Source: an uncultured Lachnospiraceae bacterium (GTDB taxonomy: Bacteria > Bacillota > Clostridia > Lachnospirales > Lachnospiraceae). Taken from it: a stretch of 43,314 nt of DNA. The translations under genes were made by a program, and so were the position numbers. Below, one piece after another: positions 34,454-43,050 of the stretch (its first letter is position 1; each line of letters starts with the position of its first letter). The notes under the pieces were generated by a model, which saw only the letters and a program-made list of their open reading frames with translations, was not told where the DNA came from and did no database searches. The stretch spans positions 1 through 43,314 of the forward strand of contig CAJUJG010000030.1 in NCBI GenBank assembly GCA_910586715.1. The letters run 5' to 3'.

Positions 34454-34626
34454 TCTGTACCTGTCTGCGCGGTGAAAAGATTAAATGAGAATCCTGTAAA
34501 AAATATTTCTAAGGCAAAACGGAGGATAATGTGAAAAATAAATTTGCAGATTCAGAAAGGAGCAAGATGATTTTTGTGAAAATTTGTGATATGATACCTA
34601 TACTACTATCTTCGGAGGGTGAAACT

Positions 34627-35121
34627 ATGTTGAAAGTCATTATTATCGGAAGTCCGGGAGCAGGGAAAAGTACATTTGCCCGGAAACTTAGAGATGTTAC
34701 GGGACTTCCGTTATATTATTTGGATATGTTGTGGCACAAACCGGATCGGACAACCATTTCCAAAGAATCATTTGACCTACAATTAAATGAGATTCTCAAA
34801 AAAGATTACTGGATTATCGACGGAAATTATCAGCGCACGCTCGAGCCGCGCCTCAAAGCATGCGATACGGTTTTTCTGCTGGACTTCCCGTTGGAGGTTT
34901 GTCTTCTTGGCGCACAGACACGTATCGGGACAAAACGGGAGGATTTGCCGTGGATCGAAACGGAAGTTGACGAGGAATTTCAACAATCAATTATTGATTT
35001 TCCCAAAATACAGTTACCAGAGATTTATGATTTGTTAAGAAAATATCAATCATCGCGAAAAGTCATCGTTCTCCAGTCAAGAGCAGAAGCAGACGACTAT
35101 TTAACCACTTTTCACCGATAG
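34627..35121 (+). CDS. P-loop kinase-like protein (adenylate-kinase-like, annotated in relatives as topology modulation protein)
   Basis: 164 aa from ATG 34627 (GGAGGG seven bases upstream; the longer frame to 34531 is the promoter region). P-loop GSPGAGKST at residues 8-16, the next helix ARKLRDVTGLPLYYLDMLWHK, and DGNYQRTLEPRLKACDTVFLLD with the Walker B-like strand place it with small nucleotide-kinase-like ATPases named FlaR or DNA topology modulation protein. The lid helix is Arg-rich. Substrate unknown. A truncated duplicate of its 5' end lies 3 kb upstream at 31559. Confidence 0.88.
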   Translation: MLKVIIIGSPGAGKSTFARKLRDVTGLPLYYLDMLWHKPDRTTISKESFDLQLNEILKKDYWIIDGNYQRTLEPRLKACDTVFLLDFPLEVCLLGAQTRIGTKREDLPWIETEVDEEFQQSIIDFPKIQLPEIYDLLRKYQSSRKVIVLQSRAEADDYLTTFHR

Positions 35122-35204
35122 GCACACCACAGCCCCCAAATCACGCAGCTATCTGATGCGTTCCCACCACGCCCCTGACAAAACAGCCTCCCACACCGTA
35201 TTTT

Positions 35205-35612
35205 CTACAAGCGGTACTCTCTCCAAATAACAGGCAGCAAAAATCCGAGTGGCATAAATAAAACAATATTCAGCAACGTATTTTTGACATATTCCAAAGG
35301 ACTGTTTACAATGTCTGCAAGCGGCACAAGGTTCACGCTCAAATCAAACTGCAGCGTATATGCGGTCGGCAGCCCCGTTACCGAGAAAACCGCCGTCAGA
35401 TAAACCGCCAAAAGAAGAACCATAAACCATTTGCAAAAACTGCGTTGTTTCAACACAAAATACTGCAAAACAATAACGGCAGGAACCAAGAAAATTATTG
35501 ACGATAAACATGTAATTCCAGCAGACAATAACCGAACCATTTCTCCCTCCATAAAAAACTGTACTAAAATAACTGATATTATGCATAAGTTTAGCATATT
35601 CTTTGTAATCAT
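35205..35612 (-). CDS. VanZ-like membrane protein, C-terminally truncated
   Basis: 135 aa. Four hydrophobic segments, the VanZ landmark FDLSVNLVPLADIVNSPLEYV-type loop (N-L-V-P) and NTLLNIVLFMPLGFLLPVIW identify the VanZ/RfaM group. In complete members about 40-60 more residues follow (an arm with a conserved Glu-Gln-Leu-Gln-type helix), but here it stops three residues after IWREYRL. So it is probably a truncated copy. VanZ proteins affect glycopeptide or lipoglycopeptide susceptibility; this one may be nonfunctional. The start is uncertain because no clear ribosome site was seen. Confidence 0.7.
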   Translation of the reverse strand: MITKNMLNLCIISVILVQFFMEGEMVRLLSAGITCLSSIIFLVPAVIVLQYFVLKQRSFCKWFMVLLLAVYLTAVFSVTGLPTAYTLQFDLSVNLVPLADIVNSPLEYVKNTLLNIVLFMPLGFLLPVIWREYRL

Positions 35613-35650
35613 TCCATTAACAACCGTTTAAAATATATTTAAGATCTTTA

Positions 35651-35678
35651 AAACTTTTTCGACTCCCCCACCGTCTAA
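35651..35678 (+). promoter_or_regulatory. ECF-type autoregulatory promoter
   Basis: AAACTTTTT and CGTCTAA are spaced as in SigV/ECF30-type promoters (AAC, 17 bases, CGTC), about 26 bases before the sigma gene. Confidence 0.65.
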
Positions 35679-35704
35679 CCATTACAGAGAGGAGGAACGA
35701 ACCT

Positions 35705-36208
35705 ATGCAAACCGACATCATACAAAAGAAAGTAGAAGAAACGGTGTTAAGCTCCTATGAAGCGATGTACCGTTTGGCATACACCTATGCGCGCAATGAG
35801 GCGGACGCGCTTGATATTGTGCAGGAAAGTGTATATAAAGCCATAAAACACGCGTCTTTTGTCAAAGAAGAGACGTACATCAAAACATGGCTGTGGCGGA
35901 TTGTCATAAACACTGCACTGGACTTTATCCGCAAAAACAAGAAAGAAATCGCAACCGATACCTTTTATGAGGGCGGACAGGAGGACAGCTATCCCGATTT
36001 TGATACCCTGAATGCCTTGAACACATTGACAGAGAAGGAAAAAACGGTTGTGGTGCTCCGCTTTTTCGAGGAACAAAAGCTGCATGAGATTGCGGAGATT
36101 TTAGACGAAAATACCAATACGGTTAAGACCATTTTATACCGAAGTCTGAAAAAGCTGAAGCTGATACTACAGCCGGAAGCGGCAGAAGGAGCGCAAAGAT
36201 ATGAATGA
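35705..36208 (+). CDS. sigV: ECF sigma factor, SigV-like
   Basis: 167 aa. Region 2 (YRLAYTYARNEADALDIVQESVYKAIKH), with core contact YARNEADA and DNA strand-opening segment KTWLWRIVINTALDFIRKNKK, and region 4 (TEKEKTVVVLRFFEEQKLHEIAEIL, then NTNTVKTILYRSLKKLKL). In Bacillus and Clostridium SigV-type factors are held by RsiV and released by lysozyme. The next gene is an RsiV-like protein that overlaps by eight bases, and an ECF-type promoter precedes it, so autoregulation is likely. Confidence 0.9.
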   Translation: MQTDIIQKKVEETVLSSYEAMYRLAYTYARNEADALDIVQESVYKAIKHASFVKEETYIKTWLWRIVINTALDFIRKNKKEIATDTFYEGGQEDSYPDFDTLNALNTLTEKEKTVVVLRFFEEQKLHEIAEILDENTNTVKTILYRSLKKLKLILQPEAAEGAQRYE

Positions 36209-37145
36209 GAAAAAATTAGAAGAAATGAAACAGGACTACGAACACATCAAAATCCCAAAGGAGCTGCGCCAGCGGGTGGAGGCAGGAATCCTGCAGGCAA
36301 AAGGAGAGGAGAGCGCGAATATGAAGGAAATAAAAAATGAGAACAATGAAAATAAGAAATCAACGATTGCGGTATATATCGGAAGAATTGTAAGCGCCGC
36401 CGCCGCCGCACTGTTGCTTATCACAGTCATGGCAAATTCGGGGGCGGGAATTGCGCACGCAATGTCAAAAATTCCGGTGATTGGCACGATTGCCGAAATT
36501 GTAACATTTCGCCACTATGAGAGCTCAAAAAATAATATGGACGCAGACATCAAAATTCCCGAGGTCAGCGTCAAAAATGAGGATGGTACGGTAAACGAAG
36601 AAACAACACAAAAGATTAACAAGAGCATTCAGGAATACACTGACGCAATCATTGCGCAGTATGAAGCAGATGTCGCGGCGGCAGGCGAGAGCGAAGGGCA
36701 TATGAATGTATCGTTGGATTATTCCGTGATTACGGATGATGAACGTTTGTTCTCGATTCGTTTTGACGAGCTGCTTGTCATGGCAAGCGGTACGCAGATG
36801 GTCAAGATTTATCATATCGACAAACAATCCGGAGAGATAATCGGACTGTCGGGATTATTCAAGGACGGGACTGACTTTATCACGCCGATTTCAGAGAATA
36901 TCAAGCAGCAAATGAAAGCGCAGATGGCGGCGGATGAATCGGTTTCATACTTTTTGGACAGCGATGTGCCGGAATGGGATTTTCAGGCTATTTCAGCAGA
37001 TACGACATTTTACGTCAACGAAAACGGAAAGCTTGTGATTGTATTTGATGAATACGAGGTCGCGCCGGGATATATGGGAAGCGTGGAGTTTGAAATTCCT
37101 ACGGAGGTTGTGCAGGACTTCGTTCAGGAAGGCTTTTTAAGATAA
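36201..37145 (+). CDS. rsiV: RsiV-like membrane anti-sigma factor (DUF3298-type domain)
   Basis: 314 aa. A cytoplasmic N-terminus with Glu/Lys-rich helices (residues 1-55), one membrane helix (about 57-82, VSAAAAALLLITVMANSGAG), then a helical linker and an extracytoplasmic DUF3298-type domain (about 170-314): LDYSVITDDERLFSIRFDE, VKIYHIDKQSGEIIGLSG, FDEYEVAPGYMGSVEFEIP. In RsiV this domain binds lysozyme and is then cut by signal peptidase and RasP. No other family member is in the window. Overlap with sigV by eight bases suggests translational coupling. Confidence 0.85.
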   Translation: MNEKKLEEMKQDYEHIKIPKELRQRVEAGILQAKGEESANMKEIKNENNENKKSTIAVYIGRIVSAAAAALLLITVMANSGAGIAHAMSKIPVIGTIAEIVTFRHYESSKNNMDADIKIPEVSVKNEDGTVNEETTQKINKSIQEYTDAIIAQYEADVAAAGESEGHMNVSLDYSVITDDERLFSIRFDELLVMASGTQMVKIYHIDKQSGEIIGLSGLFKDGTDFITPISENIKQQMKAQMAADESVSYFLDSDVPEWDFQAISADTTFYVNENGKLVIVFDEYEVAPGYMGSVEFEIPTEVVQDFVQEGFLR

Positions 37146-37151
37146 ATAAAA

Positions 37152-37206
37152 GGCAGGACGAGTCGTGCCATAACGAAAATTGCGTTATGGCGCAGCTCTC
37201 CCTGCC
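37152..37206. terminator. nested hairpin terminator between the RsiV and DUF362 genes
   Basis: Outer arm GGCAGG / CCTGCC and inner arm GCCATAAC / GTTATGGC, with GGCTTTCTCT after it on the plus strand. Serves rsiV rightward and, with its partial symmetry, possibly the convergent DUF362 gene. Confidence 0.7.
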
Positions 37207-37226
37207 GGCTTTCTCTAAAAATATTA

Positions 37227-38345
37227 TCAAATCTTAACCAACTCGTATTTGTCCGTACCAAGTCCAATCTTAACCGCATGTGCAATACAAGACTTCCACT
37301 CCGTATCCGGGTGCGTCATATAGAAATGGTCATGTCCCTCATGATTTCCATGCTCTTTGAGATGCTCACCTAAAACGCTGCTCTCAACAGGCTCCATCTG
37401 GTTACACAAATCCGCACACGCCTGATCCAGCGCCACAGGATCAAACGACGCAAGCATTCCGACATTCGGGATAATTGGAATATCATTCTCCGCATGGCAG
37501 TCACAATTCGGCGACACATCACAAATCAGCGACACATGGAAACATGGTCTGTCTTTGCACACTGCAAGGCTGTACTCCGCCATTTTATAATTCAAAACGG
37601 CAATCGAATCCGAAAAATCCGCCGCAATCACGTCCTTCGGACAAACCGCAAGACAACGCCCGCAGCCGACACACTTCTCATGGTCAATCTTCGCCTTGCC
37701 ATCCGTGATAACCGGCGCACCGTGCGCGCAAATCCTGCTGCACGCGCCGCAGCCGATACAGCCGCTTTGGTCTACGCTCGGCTTTCCATCACAATGCTGC
37801 TCCATTTTACCCGCTCTCGAGCCGCAGCCCATTCCGATATTTTTCAGCGCACCGCCAAAGCCCGCCATCTCATGTCCCTTGAAATGCGTCAGCGAAATGA
37901 AAATATCCGCATCCATAATCGCCTGACCGATTTTCGCCTCTTTTACGTACTCACCGTTAATCGGCACAAGCGCCTCGTCCGTTCCCTTCAAACCGTCGCC
38001 GATAATTACATGACACCCCGTCTGATATGGTGAAAATCCATTAATATACGCTGTTTCCAAATGGTCAAGCGCATTTTTCCTGCTGCCGACATACAACGTA
38101 TTGCAATCGGTCAGGAACGGCTTACCGCCCAATTCCTTCACGTAATCCGCAACAACCCGCGCATAGTTCGGACGCAGAAACGCAAGATTTCCATACTCGC
38201 CAAAATGGATTTTAATCGCTGCATATTTCTCTTTAAAGTCTATCGTTTCAAATCCCGCAGTTTTCATCAATCTGTGCAGTTTTTGCAAGAGGTTCTCGCT
38301 GCCCGTCGCCTTAAATGTTGTAAAATATACCTTTGAACTATTCAT
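37227..38345 (-). CDS. DUF362-domain protein with two 4Fe-4S clusters
   Basis: 372 aa. The DUF362 N-terminal part (about 1-185: KIHFGEYGNLAFLRPNYA, DCNTLYVGSRKN, LTHFKGHEMAGFGGALKNIG) is followed by a ferredoxin pair, CIGCGACSRICAHGAP and CVGCGRCLAVCPKD, both with CxxCxxCxxxC spacing for 4Fe-4S. The C-terminal part keeps SPNCDCHAENDIPIIPNVGM and a further Asp/His-rich tail. Such proteins are widespread in anaerobes and are thought to be redox or iron-sulfur proteins of unknown substrate. The ATG at 38345 has AGGAGG upstream. Solitary; terminator of the transketolase operon lies before it. Confidence 0.9.
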   Translation of the reverse strand: MNSSKVYFTTFKATGSENLLQKLHRLMKTAGFETIDFKEKYAAIKIHFGEYGNLAFLRPNYARVVADYVKELGGKPFLTDCNTLYVGSRKNALDHLETAYINGFSPYQTGCHVIIGDGLKGTDEALVPINGEYVKEAKIGQAIMDADIFISLTHFKGHEMAGFGGALKNIGMGCGSRAGKMEQHCDGKPSVDQSGCIGCGACSRICAHGAPVITDGKAKIDHEKCVGCGRCLAVCPKDVIAADFSDSIAVLNYKMAEYSLAVCKDRPCFHVSLICDVSPNCDCHAENDIPIIPNVGMLASFDPVALDQACADLCNQMEPVESSVLGEHLKEHGNHEGHDHFYMTHPDTEWKSCIAHAVKIGLGTDKYELVKI

Positions 38346-38423
38346 TCATATTCCTCCTGATTTTCACTCTTTTTCACACAACTAATACTTCTCATAATAT
38401 ACGCCAGTCCCAATTTCCCATGT

Positions 38424-38570
38424 AGTCAAATACCTCGCAGCAAGCTACGGGACATCAAAATTGAAGCGCAGCAAGCTGCAGGGTATTTGACCCTCGCGGC
38501 AGTCGTCAATATGTCCAAACCAACCAAAGATTGGTTTTAAGCAGCCACCTGACTCGTTGCTCGCGGGAAT
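38424..38570. repeat. dispersed repeat, family 1, copy B
   Basis: About 147 bp that pairs with 1597-1746 in sequence and orientation. It sits between the DUF362 promoter side and the terminator of the transketolase operon. Internal palindromes include CAAATACC / GGTATTTG and GCAGCAAGCTGC. No ORF of note. Confidence 0.75.
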
Positions 38571-38605
38571 AAAAGCAGAGCCCGCCACAGCATAGCGGAC
38601 TCTGC
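38568..38605 (-). terminator. terminator of the araB-araD-transketolase operon
   Basis: On the minus strand GCAGAGTCCGC and GCGGGCTCTGC form an 11-bp stem (one G-T pair) followed by TTTTATTC, 21 bases after the tktC stop. Confidence 0.85.
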
Positions 38606-38625
38606 CAGTCAACGTCATTTCAGAC

Positions 38626-39570
38626 CTATTTATTCAAAAATTCCTTCACCTGCTCATAAACGCCCTTTGCGTCCAGCTTATACTTCTCAATCAAAGCCGC
38701 CGCCGAACCAGACTCGCCGAACGTATCCTGCATACCAATCTTATAAACAGGCGCCGGATACGACTTGCAAAGCGCATCGCAAACCGCGCTGCCAAGTCCG
38801 CCAATAACGGAATGCTCTTCCGCTGTCACACACTTGCCCGTCTTTTTCACGGAATTGACAATAACCTCCTCGTCGAGCGGCTTAATCGTACAGATGTTGA
38901 CAACCTCAGCGCTTACACCATCCTTTTCCAACATCTCGGCTGCTCCAAGCGCTGAGTCCACGCAGATACCCGTCGCCACAATCGTTACATCTGTTCCTTC
39001 TCTGACAACCGTGCCCTTACCAATCTCAAACTTGTAGTCCGGTCTGTCGTTAATCACGGGAACTGCCGCACGTCCGAAACGGATATACACAGGTCCCTCA
39101 TATTCCACTGCCGCGCGTACTGCCGCCTTTGCCTCTACATCATCCGCCGGACACATCACAACCATACCCGGAATAGTGCGCATCAGCGCAATGTCCTCGT
39201 TACACTGATGTGACGCACCGTCTTCACCCACCGTAATTCCTGCATGTGTCGCACCGATTTTTACGTTTAAATGCGGGTAACCGATGGAATTGCGCACCTG
39301 CTCAAACGCACGCCCTGCCGCAAACATTGCAAACGAACTCATAAACGGAATTTTTCCTGCAAGCGACAGTCCTGCTGCCACACCTGCCATATTTGACTCT
39401 GCAATACCGCAGTCAATGTGTCTTTCCGGAAATGCTTTTCTAAAAACACCTGTCTTTGTCGCCGCCGCAAGGTCCGCGTCAAGAACGACCAAATTCGGAT
39501 TTTCTTTTCCTATTTCAACGAGAGCATTTCCATAGCTCTCTCTTGTTGCAACCTTTTTTACATCTGCCAT
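38626..39570 (-). CDS. transketolase, C-terminal subunit (pyrimidine + C domain)
   Basis: 314 aa from ATG 39570 (AAAGGAG nine bases upstream; a TTG-initiated extension to 39591 is unlikely). It holds the pyrimidine-binding domain with the catalytic Glu segment IDCGIAESNMAGVAAGL and the C-terminal domain with IGGLGSAVCDAL. With the preceding N-terminal subunit it forms a split transketolase, a thiamine-pyrophosphate enzyme moving two-carbon units between pentose phosphates. Split transketolases are common in Clostridia and archaea. It is the last gene of the operon. Confidence 0.95.
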   Translation of the reverse strand: MADVKKVATRESYGNALVEIGKENPNLVVLDADLAAATKTGVFRKAFPERHIDCGIAESNMAGVAAGLSLAGKIPFMSSFAMFAAGRAFEQVRNSIGYPHLNVKIGATHAGITVGEDGASHQCNEDIALMRTIPGMVVMCPADDVEAKAAVRAAVEYEGPVYIRFGRAAVPVINDRPDYKFEIGKGTVVREGTDVTIVATGICVDSALGAAEMLEKDGVSAEVVNICTIKPLDEEVIVNSVKKTGKCVTAEEHSVIGGLGSAVCDALCKSYPAPVYKIGMQDTFGESGSAAALIEKYKLDAKGVYEQVKEFLNK

Positions 39571-39592
39571 TTTTCTATGCTCCTTTCCCAAT

Positions 39593-40426
39593 CTACGCTA
39601 ATTGCTGCGCGATTTTCTCTAAATCCGCCATAGCAACAGCATACTCCTCGTCGTTCGGAGCCTTACCGTGCCAGTCAACATTTCCTTCCATAAAGGATAC
39701 GCCCTTACCCTTTAATGAGTGTGCAATAATCGCCGTCGGCATTCCCTTTGTCTCTCTTGCCTCCTTAAAAGCGGCACGGATTTTGTCAAAATCATGCGCG
39801 TCATCAAGATTAATCACATGGAAATTAAACGCTTCAAATTTCTTGTCAATCGGATACGGTGAGCATACATCCTCAATCTTACCGTCAATCTGCAAACCAT
39901 TGTTATCTACAATGACACAGAGGTTGTCAAGCTTTCTATGACCCGCAAACATTGAAGCCTCCCAAACCTGTCCTTCCTCAATCTCGCCGTCGCCAAGCAG
40001 CGTATATACACGATAATCCGCATTCGACATCTTTGCGCCAAGCGCCATACCGCACGCAACGGAAATTCCCTGTCCAAGCGATCCTGACGACATGTCAACT
40101 CCCGGCACATGCTGCATACAAGGGTGTCCCTGCAAATAAGAGCCAAGCTTTCTTAATGTCACCAAATCTTCAACCGGGAAAAATCCGCGGTTTGCAAGCG
40201 CCGAATACAACCCCGGAGCCGTGTGTCCCTTTGAAAGAACAAAACGGTCTCTGTCTGCTTTCTTCGGGTCCTTCGGGTCAATGTTCATTTCCTCGAAATA
40301 AAGATATGTAAAAATATCCGCTGCCGATAAGGAACCTCCCGGATGTCCCGCCTTTGCCGCATGAACACCTGTGACGATGCCTTTACGAACTTCATTTGCT
40401 GCTCTTTGAAGTTCCAAATTTGTCAT
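39593..40426 (-). CDS. transketolase, N-terminal subunit (thiamine-PP domain)
   Basis: 277 aa. The thiamine-pyrophosphate site GDGEIEEGQVWEASMFAG...NNGLQIDG and the early AGHPGGSLSAADIFTYL and SKGHTAPGLYSAL segments identify the N-terminal half of transketolase. It starts after the leader repeat copy 2, with GGAGG nine bases before the ATG. Tight coupling with the C-terminal subunit (24 bases between the chosen start and stop). Acts in the cytoplasm on xylulose-5-phosphate, the product of araB and araD upstream. Confidence 0.95.
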   Translation of the reverse strand: MTNLELQRAANEVRKGIVTGVHAAKAGHPGGSLSAADIFTYLYFEEMNIDPKDPKKADRDRFVLSKGHTAPGLYSALANRGFFPVEDLVTLRKLGSYLQGHPCMQHVPGVDMSSGSLGQGISVACGMALGAKMSNADYRVYTLLGDGEIEEGQVWEASMFAGHRKLDNLCVIVDNNGLQIDGKIEDVCSPYPIDKKFEAFNFHVINLDDAHDFDKIRAAFKEARETKGMPTAIIAHSLKGKGVSFMEGNVDWHGKAPNDEEYAVAMADLEKIAQQLA

Positions 40427-40456
40427 GTTAAACTACCTCCATTCTTTATTAAAGCC

Positions 40457-40517
40457 TGCGAATCTGTGCCCTCGCACATATTTGCTCTGTGAAAATTTAT
40501 TTTTCACAGTACCTCCC
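40457..40517. repeat. dispersed leader repeat, family 2, copy 2
   Basis: On the minus strand GGGAGGTACTGTGAAAA starts a unit with the same 9-bp hairpin as copy 1 and then GAGCAAATATGTGC ... GCACAGATTCGCA. TGTGC / GCACA pair in a second hairpin. It ends 30 bases before the ATG of the transketolase N-terminal subunit. Confidence 0.8.
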
Positions 40518-40547
40518 ATTAATATATTGGAAAATTGTCAAAAAACG

Positions 40548-41246
40548 TCAATCTTCCACCTTATTTCCATAGTACGCATTTGCGCCGTGTTTTCTGTAAT
40601 AATGCTTATCCTGTATCCGCTGCGGAGCAGGTTCCACATCCGCATTCAGCTGCTCCGTGAAAAGCGCCATTTTTGCGACTTCCTCAAGCACAACGGCATT
40701 ATGTACCGCCTCCTTCGCGTCCTTGCCCCACGCGAACGGTCCGTGATTTTTGCAAAGCACTGCAGGAACTGCCATAACATCCTTGTCCTTAAATGTTTCG
40801 ATAATCAGCGTTCCCGTATTCTTCTCATAGCCGTCGTCAATTTCTTCCTGCGTCAGCACGCGCGCGCACGGAATTTCCCCGTACATGTAATCCGCATGTG
40901 TCGTTCCGTAGCACGGAATCGACCGCCCTGACTGCGCCCAGCTTGTGGCATATGTACTGTGCGTATGCACAACGCCGCCAATTTCAGGAAACGCCTTATA
41001 AAGCTCCAAATGGGTCGGCGTGTCGGACGACGGATTGTATTTTCCCTCAACCCTGTTGCCCTCTAAATCCATAACAACCATGTCTTCTGGTTTGAGCAGC
41101 TCATAGTCAACACCGCTCGGCTTGATGACAAACAGCCCGCTCTCACGGTCAATCGCACTCACGTTTCCCCACGTAAACGTCACAAGACCGTACTTCGGCA
41201 AATCCATATTCGCCTCATACACCTTTTTCTTTAATTCTTCCAGCAT
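40548..41246 (-). CDS. araD: L-ribulose-5-phosphate 4-epimerase
   Basis: 232 aa from ATG 41246. Class II aldolase fold: GLVTFTWGNVSAIDRESGLFVIKPSG at the start, the zinc ligands in GVVHTHSTYA and the third His in CKNHGPFAWGK. Converts L-ribulose-5-phosphate to D-xylulose-5-phosphate, the substrate of the transketolase encoded next. Lies 120 bases after the araB-like kinase. A GGGG sequence 10-14 bases before the ATG acts as ribosome site. Length is that of bacterial AraD. Confidence 0.95.
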   Translation of the reverse strand: MLEELKKKVYEANMDLPKYGLVTFTWGNVSAIDRESGLFVIKPSGVDYELLKPEDMVVMDLEGNRVEGKYNPSSDTPTHLELYKAFPEIGGVVHTHSTYATSWAQSGRSIPCYGTTHADYMYGEIPCARVLTQEEIDDGYEKNTGTLIIETFKDKDVMAVPAVLCKNHGPFAWGKDAKEAVHNAVVLEEVAKMALFTEQLNADVEPAPQRIQDKHYYRKHGANAYYGNKVED

Positions 41247-41366
41247 ATGTCTGAACCCCTTTCCTAGACTTCCATATCTTCCGTTACCCGAACGAAAACA
41301 AAGCAAACTTGTTAGATTTGCATTCGTTGAGCATGTGACTTAGCACTTTTGAGTCAGCGTCTTTTG

Positions 41367-42968
41367 CTAACTTAGAAGCCCTTCACATGCTGCGCGCTCA
41401 ATCACAAGCCCTTTCTTATACCGCTCAATAAACGTCTCAAAACCTGCCACGTCCTTCGCATCCGGCTCCATACGCACAGACTCCTCGTCCGCAAATACCT
41501 TATTGTTCAGGTAATCGCTCAGCGACTCGTCCGCTCCCTTCGTTGCCATATAATTCGCAAGCACCGCAATGCCCCATGCGCCGCCCTCGCCCGCTGTTTT
41601 CATCACGGAAACAGGCACGTTCACAGCTGCCGCAACGACCTTTTGACCCACGCCTTCTGTCTTAAACAGTCCGCCATGTCCTAAAAGTTCATCCAGCGTC
41701 ACATGCTCCTGCTTGAACAAAATATCCATACCAATCTTAATCGCGCCAAGCGCCGTAAACAAGTTCACGCGCATAAAATTCGCCAGGCTGAATTTCGCGT
41801 CCGGTGTGCGCACAAAGAGCGGTCTGCCCTCGGCAGAGCCTGTCACATGCTCACCCGAAAAGTAACCGTATGCCAACAGTCCGCCGCAGTCCGCGTCGCC
41901 CTCAAGCGCCTTCCTGTAAAGCGTTCCGTACAACTCGTTCATATCGGTTTTCTGTCCCATTGCCTCTTGGAATTCTTTAAATAAATTCACCCACGCATTC
42001 AAATCCGAAGTACAGTTATTGCAGTGCACCATTGCAACCAAACTGCCGTCCGGCGTCGTCACAAGGTCAAGCTCGTCATATGACTTCGACAAATCCTTCT
42101 CCAAAACCGCCATCGCAAATACGGAAGTTCCCGCGGAAATATTACCCGTTCTCTGCGCCACGCTGTTCGTCGCAACCATACCCGTACCCGCGTCGCCCTC
42201 CGGCGGACACATCGGAACGCCTGCCTGCAGCGTCCCCGTCACATCAAGCAGCTTTGCGCCCTCCTCTGTCAGCGTTCCTGCCTTGTCACCGGAAACAAGT
42301 ACCTTCGGCATGATATCCGCAAGCTTCCAGCTATAATTTTTATCTGCAACAAGTTCATCGAACTGTGCAATCATTCTCTTATTAAAATTCTTTGTGTCAA
42401 TATCTATCGGGAACATACCTGACGCCTCGCCAACACCGAGCACCTTTTCACCGCTCAATTTCCAGTGAATAAAACCTGCAAGCGTCGTAAAAAACGTAAC
42501 ACTGCCCACATGCTCCTCACCATTCAAAATCGCCTGATAGAGATGCGCAATGCTCCATCTTTGGGGAATGTGGTAGTTAAATAGGCTTGTAAGCTTTTCG
42601 CTTGCGTCCTGCGTAATCGTGTTTCTCCACGTCCGAAACGGCACCAGCAGCTCATCATTCTTATCAAATGCCATGTATCCATGCATCATGGCGCTGAACC
42701 CAAGAGAACCAAGTGTCTTAATTGAAGTATCATACTTTTCCTTCACCTGCTTTGCCAAATCCTGATAGCAGTCCTGAAGTCCCTTCCAAATCGCGTCAAG
42801 GCTATACGTCCAAATATTATTTACAAGCTGATTTTCCCAATCGTGATTTCCAATCGCAAGAACTTCATGGTTTTCATCAATGAGCACTGCCTTGATTCGG
42901 GTAGAACCAAACTCAATGCCGAGTGCGGTTTTACCGTTTTCAATCGCATTTTTCGCGTCAAGTCCCAT
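41367..42968 (-). CDS. FGGY-family sugar kinase, probably L-ribulokinase
   Basis: 533 aa. N-terminal GIEFGSTRIKAVLIDENHEVL (phosphate 1 loop) and, further on, SAGTSVFAM, HCNNCTSDLNAWV, HGGLFKTEGVGQ and KTAGEGGAWGIAVL place it in the FGGY carbohydrate kinases. It resembles the clostridial ribulokinase/xylulokinase-like branch rather than short xylulokinases. Adjacent araD makes L-ribulose the likely substrate, but xylulose or ribulose are possible; the sugar is inference. It heads the operon, with AGGAGG eight bases before the ATG and the 69-bp tandem repeats upstream. Confidence 0.88.
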   Translation of the reverse strand: MGLDAKNAIENGKTALGIEFGSTRIKAVLIDENHEVLAIGNHDWENQLVNNIWTYSLDAIWKGLQDCYQDLAKQVKEKYDTSIKTLGSLGFSAMMHGYMAFDKNDELLVPFRTWRNTITQDASEKLTSLFNYHIPQRWSIAHLYQAILNGEEHVGSVTFFTTLAGFIHWKLSGEKVLGVGEASGMFPIDIDTKNFNKRMIAQFDELVADKNYSWKLADIMPKVLVSGDKAGTLTEEGAKLLDVTGTLQAGVPMCPPEGDAGTGMVATNSVAQRTGNISAGTSVFAMAVLEKDLSKSYDELDLVTTPDGSLVAMVHCNNCTSDLNAWVNLFKEFQEAMGQKTDMNELYGTLYRKALEGDADCGGLLAYGYFSGEHVTGSAEGRPLFVRTPDAKFSLANFMRVNLFTALGAIKIGMDILFKQEHVTLDELLGHGGLFKTEGVGQKVVAAAVNVPVSVMKTAGEGGAWGIAVLANYMATKGADESLSDYLNNKVFADEESVRMEPDAKDVAGFETFIERYKKGLVIERAACEGLLS

Positions 42969-43050
42969 AAAATTTTAACCTCCTGTTTGTTATATTTTTC
43001 ACAAATATCTTGTCAAATTACACAAAATATCTGTCACGCTCCGCCCCTGT

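Noticed and set aside
28406..35612. Genomic island reading of the MCP-carboxypeptidase-VanZ stretch
   Set aside because: No integrase, transposase or attachment repeats; only a partial duplication and a truncated gene are visible.
42989..43016. TTGACA-16-TATAAC close to the araB start
   Set aside because: The -10 lies so near that transcription would begin in the ribosome binding site; the promoter at 43187-43215 fits better.
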